This document shows, piece by piece, positions 11,012-23,815 of a stretch of 64,000 bases of DNA; position 1 is the stretch's first letter, and each line of letters opens with the position of its first letter. The notes beneath the pieces were generated by a model that searched no databases, was not told the DNA's origin, and saw nothing but the letters and a program-made list of their open reading frames with translations. This stretch comes from Bromus sterilis (Eukaryota > Streptophyta > Magnoliopsida > Poales > Poaceae): the NCBI GenBank assembly GCA_950022295.1, contig OX465600.1, positions 287,849,782-287,913,781 of the forward strand, read 5' to 3'. Both the position numbers and the translations under genes were made by a program.

Positions 11012-11346
11012 TGATACGTCCCAAATGTATCTATAATTTCTGCTTGTTCCATGCTCATATTGGTGACTTTGCTACACTTTCATACCTTTTTCAACATATT
11101 TGGACTAACCTACTCACTCAGTGCCCCAGTGCCAGTTTCTTCCTGCTGTTGTTCGTGCATTGCAGGAAAATACCAATTATTGAAGTGCTCGGAAAAATCA
11201 TATAAAAAACCAGCAGACCAGAAGACTCTAGAAGCCCGAAGGGGATCTGGAGGGGCTCCCCACCCTCACCAGGCTGGTGACTGGCACGGCTAGGGGTGGG
11301 GCCGCGCCACCTGGCATCCTGGTCAGGTGGGGCCCCCTAGTGCCCC
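11012..11346 (+). repeat. A1 3' LTR, truncated
   Basis: It starts TGATACGTCCCAAATGTATC and follows the A1 5' LTR through the GC-rich block. It stops at 11346, where the B1 LTR begins. Confidence 0.85.
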
Positions 11347-11794
11347 TGACGAGGGGGTGACCCCACTACTCCTGTGTATGAGGATACCCGGTGCGTATGA
11401 AGAAAGAAGGCCCGCTGGGAAGCCACGACAGGCCCACGACTGGCCCAATCAAGCACCGACGTAGGAGTCCACGACTGATATGGAAGGCACGACTTGGCGT
11501 ACAAGGCAAGACTAGAACTAAGAAACTATCTCTGTAACCTAGTACGGACTCCCCGAGACCTAGCCTAATATATAAAGGCTGGGAGGGGAGACGTCTAAGA
11601 CAATCCAAGACACAATCTACTCTCCTAGTCTTGCGAGAACTCGGCTTGGCCTCCCCTGTAATCGCCCCCTCACGCAATAATATCGAGAAGGAAGTGCTTC
11701 TCCTGTTAGCCGACGAGTATCGTCCAACCTATTCCTTCTCTATGACTAACCCAGGGTCCCTGACCATGGGATTTGCCGAGGCCGATCCTCGTCA
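11347..11794 (+). repeat. B1 5' LTR
   Basis: It begins TGACGAGGGGGTGACCCC and ends GATCCTCGTCA. At 448 bp it is slightly longer than the B2 LTRs (436-438 bp), which it resembles in antisense. A TATATAAA box at about 11569 lies in CCTAATATATAAAGG. Confidence 0.9.
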
Positions 11795-12907
11795 ATTGGC
11801 GCCGTCTGTGGGAACTACACAGGTTGGAATCACGATCTCGGCGGTCCCGCCTTCAGCAAATCAAGACTCGAGGACCAGAACCAGATCTAGCCCGCTCGAG
11901 GAATTCAAGTTCATCACAAGAATCTCCATCGTCCCGTCAAGATCACTTAGCCTGCAGCCGAATCAAGCCCAACACCTCGGCGACCGCCAGATCCATCGTC
12001 TACAGAAAAGAACTCGACGACCCAGAAAACAAGCGCGAGGGCTCTACACGGGAACCCCACTCGAAGAGTCGCAGCGCGTGACAGAAGACTCGCCAACCAG
12101 TCGACGACCCGCCACCGCCCGGACTACCGCCACGCGACAAGACAGCGACTCCGAAATCCAGACCGGAGAGTACTACGACCCCGACTGAAGACCAGATGAA
12201 TTCGCCAACTTCATCCGGAACTAGTCACTCAGCGATGGGATAGAGCTTGACCCAAGATTCCACTACCGAACAGAAGACCACTCGCAGATCTTCCAAATCT
12301 CAAGGAGAAGAAGGCACGCTGGCTCCAGTAAACTCACAACCAAAGAGCAACTGGAAGGACCTTGCGCGATCCACTGTTTCGAAGACAGTTGGGGACACCT
12401 CAGAGCAAGCCACACCCTAGGAGATTGTCGCCTATGCACCGAACTCTCCAACAGCCTCAAGGAGGAAAAGCAGCGTGAAGCCAAGCGCACTCGAAGAAGC
12501 GCGCAGTCACCAGCACCAAGTACAGAAAGGCAATACCCCACGTCCCATGGACGAATCTGCATGATCCAAGAAGGAAGACCCTCAAAAGCAAAGCAGGATG
12601 ATTACACCCTGCAGGCCGAAGCAGCCGAAGGCCTAAAAATAGCAGAAACCTACCAACTGTGTGGCGCCGAGACCAGCATCACCTTCTCTCAGAGCGACCA
12701 CCCGCCCGCAGTCCCAAGGCCGGGGCACGCACCCCTGGTCCTCGAATCCCAGATCGGAGGTGACGACATGGACAGAGTCTTCATGGACGGAGGCAGCAGC
12801 CTAAATATAATCTTTGCCAGCACCCTACGCAAGATGCTAATCCCACGATCAGTTTGGAAGAAGTCATGCACAACAATATATGGCATAGTTCTGGGTGAAG
12901 CAGCCGT
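11742..12907 (+). pseudogene. B1 gag and start of protease
   Basis: The open frame begins inside the LTR (ATG at 11742, MTNPGSLTMGFAEADPRQL) and reads through the primer site. Gag continues with a basic region (RRPRKQARGLY) to EYYDPD, where TGA at 12186 replaces an Arg codon kept in B2. A TAG follows near 12222. Further on are a CxxH...HxxxxC arrangement and MIQEGRPSKAKQDDY. The protease opens with HPPAVPRPGHAPLVL, and its active site is VFMDGGSSLNI. At 12907 a solo LTR splits the codons of GEAA/ASIG. Gag would form the particle and the protease would process it, but the two stops make this copy dead. Confidence 0.85.
11797..11814 (+). other. B1 primer-binding site
   Basis: TGGCGCCGTCTGTGGGAA lies 2 bp after the LTR end. 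The same sequence is present in B2, and with one change in B3. It is a different primer class from the tRNA-Asp site of families A, C and D; in related Tat/Ogre elements a tRNA-Arg primer has been proposed. Confidence 0.8.
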
Positions 12908-14554
12908 TGATGGCTTCTCCACCCTCGTTGGTTACCCAAAGTGGAATGTTGAGATGTAGACAGCAGCAAATTTCCCTCGGTGAAGATACCAAGGTTTGTC
13001 TCCAGTAGGACTCCGACAACGACAGGAAGGTGACAACGGCGCCAGCAATTAGGCGGTTGACGTGGACCTGCACACACAACAGATAACTTTGCTCCCAACG
13101 AGTATAGAGGGGTTGTCAATCCCTCCGGCATTGTTGTTTACAAAGGATCAAACGCACGGGATAATAATGATAGCGATAACAACAGAAAAGGAAATAAACA
13201 GAAAATAAATAGCGGGTGTAAACAGTGGTGGAAATATGGACCGGGGTCCCATGATGTTCACTAGTGATGTCTCTCTCCCAAAAGACGATAAAATAGCCAT
13301 GCAAGGTAAACAAATTACAGCTGGGAAATTGACAGGATTATGTGCGCAAACCAATGCTAACTATGCTACAAAGAAAGGAAGAGGCTCAAAAGCTTGGGCA
13401 GTACGCCAAGACAAGTAGACCAAAATCCATCTGCATCTACCTACTAATCATCCACCTTGAGATATCTATCCAGAACATCTCGCTGGTATTAAGTTGCGAA
13501 TCCCACCCAAAGTGTAAACTCAAAGCAACAGACGACTGCATTAAAGAACTTTGCGTAAAGTAAACAATCCTTGCACCCGCAAGTACAAGCACCGTTGTTT
13601 TCTCCCTTGTGGCAACAACACATCCCATAGACTCATGTTTCTGTCACTCAAGCTAGTCATCAGGGGGCATGAACCCACAATCATGCATAACGCTCCCTCT
13701 TGGAGTCACTACCTACTACTTGGCCAAAGCAATAAACAACAACTGATAACATGCAAGAATTACTCAAGAACATAAATATAAAATAGGAGAATAAAATATA
13801 TTAATCAACCACAATCTGAACATAATCTCATAATCCATCAGATCCCAGCAAACTCAGCATAGCAACAACAGAAAGATTACATATGTGCCTCTATCATGTA
13901 GGGAAGCTCACGAGGTCTAAACCATGAAGAACAAAGAGGGGAGGAGAACATCACACATAGCTACTGATCATGGACCCATGGTCCAAGGTGGACTACTCAC
14001 GGTTCATCCGGGAAGCATCCATGATGGTGGAGAAGATCCCGGAGGTGGTTCCTCCCTCCGGCAGGGTGCCGGGAAGAGGGCTCCTGGTGCTCTCGATCTT
14101 GGAAGCGCTGTGGCGGCGGAAAAGAGGAGAGATCGCGAAAAAGGGTTCTGTCCTCGAGGAGGTTCGGGACGAGAGAGATATATAGGCGAAGGGGGGCAAC
14201 CAGAGGTGGACCAGGGGGCCCAGGCGCCCCCCTGGCGCGGCCTAGGCGGTGGTCACGCCAGGTGGCCGCCTGGGCCACCCCTGTCTCCCCTCTGGCCCCA
14301 CTTTGGATCTTCCCGAAGCTTCATGTACGCTGATTTTTCCTATATTTTTCCCGGAATTTTTCTGGCACTTTAAGTAATGGGAAAACCTGAAATACAAAAA
14401 CAGCAGAAAACAGGAACTGGCACTGGGGTGCACTAAGTTGATAGGTTAGTCCAAATATGATCAAAAGTGTATGGAAGTGCATCAATATCATAGCAATATC
14501 ACACAAAAGATGCATGGAGCAAGCAGAAATTATAGATACGTTTTGGACGTATCA
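12908..14554 (-). repeat. Family-A solo LTR inside B1
   Basis: A complete 1,647-bp family-A LTR in antisense: TGATGGCTTC at the left, GACGTATCA at the right. The flanks are GCCGT (12903-12907) and GCCGC (14555-14559), a 5-bp target duplication with one later change. With it removed, the B1 reading frame joins cleanly (GEAA followed by ASIGTIEL). Confidence 0.9.
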
Positions 14555-14559
14555 GCCGC

Positions 14560-17500
14560 CTCCATCGGAACAATCGAACTTGATGTGATCTTCGGCAGCA
14601 AGCGCAACTTCGCAAAGCAAGTCCTCGAGTTCGAAGTGCTCGACTGGCAGTCACAGTATCACGCCATACTCGGGCGACCAACATTCGCACAATTCATGGC
14701 GGTTCCGCACTATGCATATCTCAAGCTCAAGATGCCAGGACCCGTAGGAATCATCACATTCAAGGGAAGCTTATCCAAATCGGACCAGTGCGACCGCGAC
14801 TTCCACAATGTCTCCGACACGTTTGGAGCCCAACAACAACTCAAAGAAATAGCCATGGTGACGGATAAAAGCATATTTCCGCTGGCAAGCCGAAGCGAGT
14901 CAAAAGAATTCGGCCGCGATTTCAGCGTCGACAGCGACACAATCACACACCAAGTCCACCCAACAGACCCAAAGAAGACGGTCCGCGTATACGCCCACCT
15001 CCCAGAAGAACAAGCAACCTCCCTCATAACCTTCCTTCGTGAAGAGTGGAAATTTTTTTCCTGGTGCCCAGCCGACATGCCCGGAATACCGCGAGAATTT
15101 GCAGAACACGCGCTCCACATCAAGCCAAACACCAAGCCAGTAAAGCAGGCGTTGCGACGATTCTGATCCCAAACGCAGAGCAATCGGAAAAGAAATCAAC
15201 CGATTACTCGACGCACAGTTCATCCGAGAGACGAAGAAAGCAACCTGGATCGCAAACCCAGTCCTAGTCCCTAAAAAGGACACTGAGGTACTGAGGATGT
15301 GCGTCGACTATGGGCCTGTCAACAAGCACTGCCCAAAAGACCACTTCCCACTGCCGAGAATAGATCAAATAATCGACTCCACAGCAGGATGCGACCTCCT
15401 ATCCTTCCTCGACGCATACTCAGGATACAATCAGATCAGGATGAAGGAAGAAGACGAAGAGCACACCTCGTTCATCACCCCCTACGGCGTGTTCTGCTAC
15501 CAAACAATGCCCTTTGGCCTAAAAAATGTCGGAGCCACGTACCAGCGAATGATGCAAGCATGCTTGAGAGACCAAATTGGCAGAAACGTCCAGGTCTACG
15601 TAGACGACATTGTCATCAAAACCTACAGTGCAAACACGCTACTCGACGACCTCCGTGAAACATTTGCGGCCCTCAACAAGTACAGAATCATGCTCAACCC
15701 AAAAAAGTGTGTGTTCGACGTCCCAGCCGGAAAACAACTTGGGTACATGGTCTCCGCCCGAGGAATCGAAGCAAACCCCAAAAAGGTCCAAGCAATCACC
15801 AAGATGCAAAGACCAACCAACATCAAAGGCGTGCAGCAGCTCACAAGAAGACTCGCAGCATTGAGACGTTTCATCAGCATGCTAGGAGAAAGGACCTTAC
15901 CGTTCTACCAACTGCTCAGAAAAGGAGAGAAATTTGAGTGGACCGAGGAAGCCCACAATGCATTCGCAGACCTAAAGAAAACCCTCTTGACCCCACCAAT
16001 CTTGGCGGTGCCCAAAGAACGGGAGAAGTTGTACCTCTACATAGCAGCGCGCAGCAGTGTCGTGAGCATGGTGCTCGTCGTCGAGCGCACATAAGAAGGA
16101 AAAATCCAGAGCATACAAAGACCAATCTACTACCTTAGCACACTGCTCACAAAGCCACAGCAATGGTACCCGCACTACCAGAAGTTCCTGCTCGCCATTA
16201 TCATGACCTCCAGGAAAGTATCGCATTACTTCGACGAACACCCCATCACAATCGTGAGCAGTGCACCACTCGCGGACATCCTCAACAACCCCGGAGCGGC
16301 CGGCCGAGTCGCTGAGTGGAACATCAAGCTCAGTCCGCGAGATCTGCAATTCAAACACCCAACAACAATCAAAGCCCAAGTACTCCCAGACTTCCTGGTC
16401 GAGTGGACAGAGGTTCAAACACCAGGTCCCCCAGACCTATCCAACTCATGGACGATGTTTTTCGACGGATCCAAAAGACAGCAAGGAGCCGGAGCAGGCA
16501 TCATACTAGTCTTCTCCAAAGGAACGAAGCTCAAATACGTCCTCCAGATCAACTTCAGCAATGCCTCCAACAACGAAGCAGAATACGAGGTACTACTCCA
16601 CGACATGTGCATGGCAAAAACTTGCGGCGCCACTCGCCTCTCGATCTATGGCGACTCCAACCTCGTCGTCCAGCAGACGATGAGAGACTATAACATAGTC
16701 GCAGGCAACATGACGGCCTACCAGAAGCTCTATAACACACTAGAGGGAGGATTCGACGGCTGCGAACTGAACTACATCCCCAGAGCAAATAACACAGAAG
16801 CCGACGAACTTGCGAACATCGGATCGACTCGAGGACCAATACCACCAGGTGTCTTCCTCGAGAGCGTCAACCAGAGATCAATCAAAGAAAAGCCAGCGGC
16901 ACCCAAGGCAGTCGCAAAGGAAGATGACACAAATGAACCAGCACAGGTGGAAACAACGAGCACAGCCGACGGCACAAGCAGCCAAGAAACCGAAGCCGTA
17001 GAAACAGCCACACTCGAAGACCCAGCCTGGGCAAAACCTTTGCTTCGATTTCTAATCGAGGGAACCGTACCACAAGACGTTGAAGAAGCCCGATGCATCA
17101 GTCGACGATCTAAAGCATTCACAGTAATCAACAGACAGTTCTATAAGCGCAACATTTCTCAGGTCCTCCAAAAGTGTATAGATGAAGAAGACGGCAAAGC
17201 CCTATTGCTCGAGATTCACGAAGGCAGCTGCGGACACCACGCGAGCAGTCGAGCACTCGGGGCCAAGGCCTTTCAGGCAGGTTTCTACTGGCCGACCGCT
17301 ATGAGAAATGCAGAGGATATCGTACGGCGTTGCATCGCCTGCCAAAAGTTTGCCAGCAAGCTAAATGCCCCAGCATCAGAACTCAAAACCATACCATTGT
17401 CGTGGCCATTTGCCACATGGGGACTCGACATGGTAGGCTCACTCAAGAAATCCTCAAAAGGAGGACGAACACACCTACTAGTCGCGGTTGAAAAGTTCAC

Positions 17501-18179
17501 CAAATGGATCAAAGCAGTACCAATCACTAGCTCAATAGCCCTCACGACAGTCAACTTCATCAAGTCAATCATCTTCAGATTCGGAGTACCACACAACATC
17601 ATCACAGACAATGGTACAAACTTCACAGCAGCAGAATTCCAAAACTTATGTCAAGAGCTGGGCATCAAAATCACCTACGCATCAGTCGCACACCCACAGT
17701 CCAACGGCCAAGTGGAGAAAGCAAACGGCCTAGTATGCGGAGGAATAAAGAAACGACTCCTGTCACCACTAGAACAAGCCGCAGGCAACTGGGTAGAGGA
17801 ACTTCCCGCGATACTATGGAGCCTACGCACCACCCCAAACAGCACGACCCAGTATACACCTTTCTTCTTGGTATACGGGGCAGAAGCAGTACTGCCGCAC
17901 GACTTAAAATTTGGAGCTCCCAGAAACTCAGGGTATGAAGAGGAAGAGGCAGAAAAAGCACTACAGAACGATAAAGACACAACAGACGAAGCACGGGACA
18001 CATCCATCACAAGATCTGAAGGATACCAGGACAGACTGCACACATATCAAAGCAGTTGCCTGCGGACCAGAACGTTCACCAACGGAGACCTCGTGTTGCG
18101 GCAAATACAGAATAAAGTGCACAAGCTTGCCCCGCAATGGGAGGGGCCGTTCATAATCTTGGAAGTCATACGAGGAGGC
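14560..18179 (+). pseudogene. B1 pol: protease end, RT, two RNase H domains, integrase
   Basis: After the solo LTR the frame runs through ILGRPTFAQFM to 15166. There a small indel makes a stop, and the frame resumes about 15170 (PKRRAIGKEINRLL). RT: FLDAYSGYNQI near 15406 and the catalytic YVDDIV near 15598. The first RNase H follows and has a TAA at 16092, replacing Glu. A second RNase H-like domain is at about 16440-16820 (MFFDGSKRQQGAG, NNEAEYE, IYGDSNLVV, ADELAN). Integrase: a zinc region with HEGSCGHHASS and CIACQK (about 17215-17350), then the D, D, E core WGLDMVG, DNGTNF and NGQVEKANG. It ends at EVIRGG in the integrase tail. The domain order is that of Tat elements. One frameshift and one stop disable it. 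Confidence 0.9.
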
Positions 18180-19822
18180 TGATGGCTTCTCACCCTTCGT
18201 TGGTTACCCAAAGTGGAAGGTTGAGATATAGACAGCATCAAATTTCCCTCGGTGAAGATACCAAGGTTTGTCTCCAGTAGGACTCCGACAACGACAGGAA
18301 GGTGACAACGGCGCCAGCAATTAGGCGGTTGATGTGGACCTCCACACACAACATATAACTTTTCTCTCAACGAGTACAAAGAGGCTGTCAATCCCTCCGG
18401 CCTTGTTGTTTATAGAGGATCAAACGCACGGGATAATAATGATAGCGATAGCAACAGAAAAGGAAATAAAGAAGAAAATAAATAGCGGGTATAAACAGTG
18501 GTAGAAATATGGACCGGGGTCCCATGATGTTCACTAGTGATGTATCTCTCCCAAAAGACGATAAAATAGCCATGCAAGGTAAACAAATTACAACTGGGAA
18601 ATTGACAGGATTATGTGCGCAAACCAATGCTAACTATGCTACAAAGAAAGGAAGAGGCTCAAAAGCTTGGGCAGTACGCCAAGACAAGTAGACCGAAATC
18701 CATCTGCATCTACCTACTAATCATCCACCTTGAGATATCTATCCAGAACATCTCACTAGTATTAAGTTGCGAATCCCACCCAAAGTGTAAACTCAAAGCA
18801 ACAGACAACTGCATTAAAGAACTTCGCGTAAAGTAAACAATCCTTGCACCCGCAAGTACAAGCACCGTTGTTTTCTCCCTTGTGGCAACATCACATCCCC
18901 TAGACTCATGTTTCTGTCACTCAAGCTAGTCATTAGGGGGCATGAACCCACAATCATGCATAACGCTCCCTCTTGGAGTCACTACCAACTACTTGGCCAA
19001 AGAAATAAACAACAACGGAGAACATGCAAGAATTACTCAAGAACATAAATATAAAAGAGGAGAATCAAATATATTACTCAAACACAATCTGAACATAGTC
19101 TCATAATCCATCAGATCCCAGCAAACTCAGCATAGCAACAACAGAAAGATTACATATGTGCCTCGATCATGTAGGCAGCTCACAAGGTCTAATCCATGAA
19201 GAACAAAGAGGGGAGGAGAACATCACATAGCTACTGATCATGGACCCATGGTCCAAGGTGGACTACTCACGGTTCATCCGGGAAGCATCCATGGTGGTGG
19301 ATAAGCTCCCGGAGGTGGTTCCTCCCTCCGGCAGGGTGCCGGGAAGAGGGCTCCTGGTGCTCCCGATCTTGGAAGCGCTGCGGCGGCGGAACGGAGGAGA
19401 GATCGCGAAAAGGGTTCTGTCCTCAAGGGTTTCGGGACGAGAGAGAGAGATATAGGAGAAGGGGGCAGCCAGAGGTGGACCAGGGGCCCCAGGCGCCCCC
19501 TGGCGCGGCCTAGGGGGTGGCCGCGCCAGTGGCCGCCTGGGCCACTCCTGGCTCCCCTCTGGCCCCACTTTGGCTCTTCCCCGAAGCTTCCTGTGCGCTG
19601 ATTTTTCCTATATTTTTCCCGGAATTTTTCTGGCACTTTAAGTAATGGGAAAACCTGACATACAAAAACAGCAGAAAACGGGAACTGGCACTGGGGTGCA
19701 CTGAGTTAATAGGTTAGTCTAAATATGATCAAAAGTGTATGGAAGTGCATCAATATCATAGCAATATCACACAAAAGATGCATGGTGCAAGAAGAAATTA
19801 TAGATACGTTTTGGACGTATCA
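18180..19822 (-). repeat. A3 3' LTR
   Basis: A complete 1,643-bp LTR from TGATGGCTTC to GACGTATCA. The neighbouring bases ACATCCCCAAGCTTAATTCC, read on the minus strand, give AAGCTTGGGGATGT, the polypurine-tract position directly before the LTR. Confidence 0.92.
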
Positions 19823-22423
19823 ACATCCCCAAGCTTAATTCCTGCTCTTCCTCGAGTAGGTAAATGATAACAAGCATAATTTCTGTGGTGACATGCTACC
19901 AACCATATAAGAACTTTTAGGTAAGGCAATCAAGGCATGTAATTCAATTCAAGTCATAACAGGCAAGAGTCTATATTAGCATTGAAACAAGCAACATAAG
20001 AACATAAAGGTGCAAGAGCTCTCGCTGTCCGTGACTCGAATGTCTCCAAGTGGTGTTTGCATGCAAGAAATGGGATAGGGATATACGAGAGAGTAAAACA
20101 TAGTTTTTATTTTTGAGAACTTAATCTACTAAAGTTTCACACTTGGTCTTCTTTGGAATCTTATCTTGACTCATCCCCAGACCACTAGCCAGGTACAAGT
20201 CAAAATGATCCACTCCCTTTCGATATTTTGAGCACTCATGCAATGGATGAGCGTAAGCAAGAAATTTGACACTTAGGATGGCAAAGAGAGAAAAATGATG
20301 GGGGAGGAAGACAAAAAAGGTGTGAAATGCTCACATCAATGATGACAATCATAGGCGAGAGAAGGCCATATGATAGATATGATGTGAGGAGTAGGGATTG
20401 CCATACAACGGATGCACATGTGAGCATAAAGCTCTCCAAGGGAACTAGTGGGGGTGCATCTAACTTGCTTGCTCAAGAAGACCTAGAGCTCGTTTGAGGA
20501 GGTTCATATTGGAATATACAAGCCAAGTTCTATAGTGTGAAGGTCCCCACATAGCTATATGCATGATGATGATCTCTATGGAGTACAAGGGATAGAGGAT
20601 GAAGTACTAGTGTGGATCTCTCAAAAGGAATAGTAGTGTGCCCCTTCTCTCTTCTTATTTTATTTTTCTCCTTTTTCTAATTTTTTGTATTTTTTGGTGG
20701 CCTAAATGGCTCTTTATATTTAACTCTCATTTGTCCTCTTTGGGATCTTTTGATTTTGTCCTCTTTGGGATCTTTTCCTCACTTTAGGGGCAACACTCTA
20801 TATATTACAAGAAGTATAGAAGATCTTTCACACTTTACAAAAGTACTCAACATAAAGAAAATGAAACAATCATGAAGTATGCAAATGTATGCCTCTGCCA
20901 GTGTTGCAGGATATGCAATGATACTAGCGCGTCATGTAGCAATGATTAGGGAAAGGCCCAACTAGAATGCGGCTCATCGATCAAGCAAAAACATGTATGA
21001 CATGAAGATCAAGTCATGAGAAGGTGGATGTTGGATGGCAATGTATCTCAGAAAGGCTATGGAAATGCCTTGATAGGTAGATATGGTGGCTGTTTTGAGG
21101 AAGGATATAATGAGGCTTATGGTGACAGAGCGTATCGTGCCAAGGATTTGGATGCACCGGCGAAGTATGTGCCAACTCTCGAGGTGAGAAAGGGCAATGA
21201 ACGGTACCAAAGAGGCTAGAAAAATATGGCTAGGTGGAAGTGTCAACTTTCGAATACTCACATTAGTCCGAAGAACTCATGCACTTATTATTGGTAACTC
21301 TCAATCTAATTAGGAGGTTCACAAAGAGACAAGTACCCCGAGGAGGAGTGTATGGGGGTTTGGTTATCCTTGCGCATCCTCGACTCATGGTACGTGAGTG
21401 TACTCTAATATTCGATCCCTCGAAAGATTAGTGATCCATCTAGTAGCTAAAGTTCTCAACTAATTTTTTAGGTTTTTCGAAAATAAACACGGATTGCCAA
21501 AAATACGACATCTATCACTAATAGGCTAAAGCTCTTGACACCAAAAGTTCAAACATTACTCATGGCAATACCTCAAAACTATTGCAAGCTACTACTACAA
21601 TTGAATAACAACCTCAATTACCTACTTCAAGTCAAGACACAAAACTCAGTGCAACAGAAAAACTCTCTAAACAAGATAAACATGAAAACTCAAGAGAGTA
21701 CCAGCAACAAACTAAACAAAATCTCTTAAAAAGATAAGCATGAAAATTAAGAGCTAAACATGACTGCAGCTAGGAAATAGATAAAGAACACACACAACAA
21801 AGATAAAATCTTCTTTTATCATCTTCCCTCGCACACTTGAAAACTCCCTTCATACATAACTCATCATAATCTTATTAGCGAGGTTAGTACCCAAAATAAA
21901 ATAATTTTTATCTACTGGAAATAAGGATATTTTGAAGAGCTACTGTTTCTCAAGATTGCCAAAAGGTTTTTGCAAAGAATTAGCAAGCTTAAGGTTTGCT
22001 AAACGAAGAAAAGGCAAAACAAGACAGAATCTGTGAAAAACAAACCAGCAGGTAGTAAATAATTTTTTAGGGGTACTTCTGAAACTCAAATAAAAAACTT
22101 AGAACATACTAAAGTTCCTTGATTGTGTAGAGCACGATGTGTAAAAAATTCAGCTCAAAAATATGAACTGGGAATTTTCTATGATTTTTCCCGTCACGAG
22201 GACAGAATCTGTTTTCTGGACAGCATGTCACAACTTTCACTTCCCTTGTCATATGAGGCTATAAATGGCACAAAGCTGAAAAATAAAGATACAATCATGT
22301 TGCTACTGTAGTAACAAACATCAAGACACAACAAAAGCAAAATAAACCTAATTCGTTGTGGGCTGCCTCCCAAAAGCGCTTTCTTTTATGCCTTTAAGCT
22401 AGGCATGATGCAAAAAGAGAAGA
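19823..22423 (-). other. A3 non-coding spacer
   Basis: The counterpart of the A1 and C spacers, in antisense and without coding signal. It carries two copies of the GATCCCAAAGAGGACAAAT-type repeat and the conserved motif after the gag-protease stop (22359-22382). The part holding the paired GGGGATGC palindromes is missing: the sequence jumps near 21810 from one flank to the other. Confidence 0.75.
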
Positions 22424-23815
22424 TCAACTTTTATCAAAAGTAAGAGAATAGCTAGCCCGCGTAACGGACTCAAAAGGTAACTTAATCTTCTTTCTAGGGA
22501 ATTGTTCGATCCCTTTCTTGAGAGGGAATTGAAATTTTATATTCCCTTCTTTCATATCAATGACAGCACCAACGGTGCGAAGAAAAGGGCGTCCCAAAAT
22601 AATTGGACATGATGGTTCACATTCAATGTCCATAATAGTAAAATCAACAGGAACATAATTGTCATTGACAATGATAAGAACATCATCGATCTTCCCCAAA
22701 TGTTTCTTTACGGAAGAGTCAACAAGACGAACACCAAAAGAACGAGGATCAAAAGGTTTTAATTCAAACATATCATACATTCTTTTGGGCATAACGGAGG
22801 TACTAGCTCCAACATCACATAAAGCATAGCAAGAGAAGTTATTCAACTTAATTTTAATCATTGGATCCCAACTATCTTCTAGCTTTCTAGGTATGGAGGC
22901 TTCTACCCTAAGCTTCTCCTCCCTAGATTTAATGAGAGCATTAGTGATATGCTCCGTGAAGGCAAGATTAAGTGTGCTAGTGTGGGGATCTCTAGACATC
23001 TTGTGAAGGAAACCAATAACTTCAGGAAGGGTGCAATTATCAAAATCAAGGTCACTACTACCAAGTAAAGTGGTAGTGGGGTCGTTTAGGCTCACTTTTT
23101 TGGTAGCTTCTATAGTCATAGGAGTTTCGTCTTCTACGGTTGAGGTCATAACATCACCATTAATAGGTCCTATGGGACTAGGGGTGCATTGGGTGCTAAG
23201 AGTTTGGATATCCTCAACAACTTGGATAGTAGCAACGGTATGGTGTGTAGGAAGGCTCTTAATTCTATCTTCTTCCTCCTTTATAGTAGAAACCACTTTA
23301 GGTTTAGCTGCCATTTGGTTTATCAAAGTAGCATGTGTGTGAGACATATTGCAAACTTGGGTTTCTGTGGTGGTGAGCCTAGTCTGAAGGTTAGAAATAT
23401 CAATGTTCCGACTCTCTAGTTGTCTACCAATGTCTTGCAAGATAGAAGTATGCTCATCTAATTGTCTAGAGAAGCTCCTATTTTGTTCATATTGGGTGTG
23501 CATGTAGTTCTTAGTGGCCTTCTCTATTTCCAAAAGTTTCTCATAACTAGGCATGTCTCTATCTCTAGGGGTAGAGTTTCTGATGCTAGGATAAGTGTTG
23601 TTGTTCCCATAGTTATTGGAGGGGAACGGTCTAGGATTGCTACCAAAACTACTCCTATAAGCATTGTTATTGAAGTTGTTTCTAGAGATAAAGTTCACAT
23701 CTACTTGATCTTGAGCAATCAAAGAATTTAAAGGAACATCATGAGGATCAATAGGAGATTGCTTGGTAAGTAGAGACATAATCAAGTCAACTTTTTCATT
23801 TAGGGAGGAGATCTC

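Larger units (their letters stand above)
3735..11346 (+). mobile_element. A1: Athila-like non-autonomous Ty3/gypsy element, decayed
   Basis: The order is 5' LTR (3735-6899, interrupted by a solo LTR), tRNA-Asp-type primer site, remnants of gag and protease, a long non-coding spacer and a partial 3' LTR (11012-11346). The 5' LTR is 1,659 bp after removal of the inserted solo LTR and one 5-bp TSD copy, matching the roughly 1,645 bp of the other family-A LTRs. No reverse transcriptase or integrase is present. B1 interrupts the 3' LTR at 11347, and the missing LTR end is not found elsewhere in the window. Confidence 0.85.
11347..18179 (+). mobile_element. B1: Tat-type Ty3/gypsy retrotransposon, 5' part
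   Basis: A 448-bp 5' LTR, a primer site, and one long polyprotein frame with gag, protease, RT, RNase H, a second RNase H-like domain and integrase. The extra RNase H between RT-RNase H and integrase is characteristic of the Tat lineage. A family-A solo LTR interrupts it at 12908-14554, and it stops abruptly at 18179 in the integrase C-terminal region, where A3 begins. The likely 3' remnant is 59803-60788. Confidence 0.9.
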
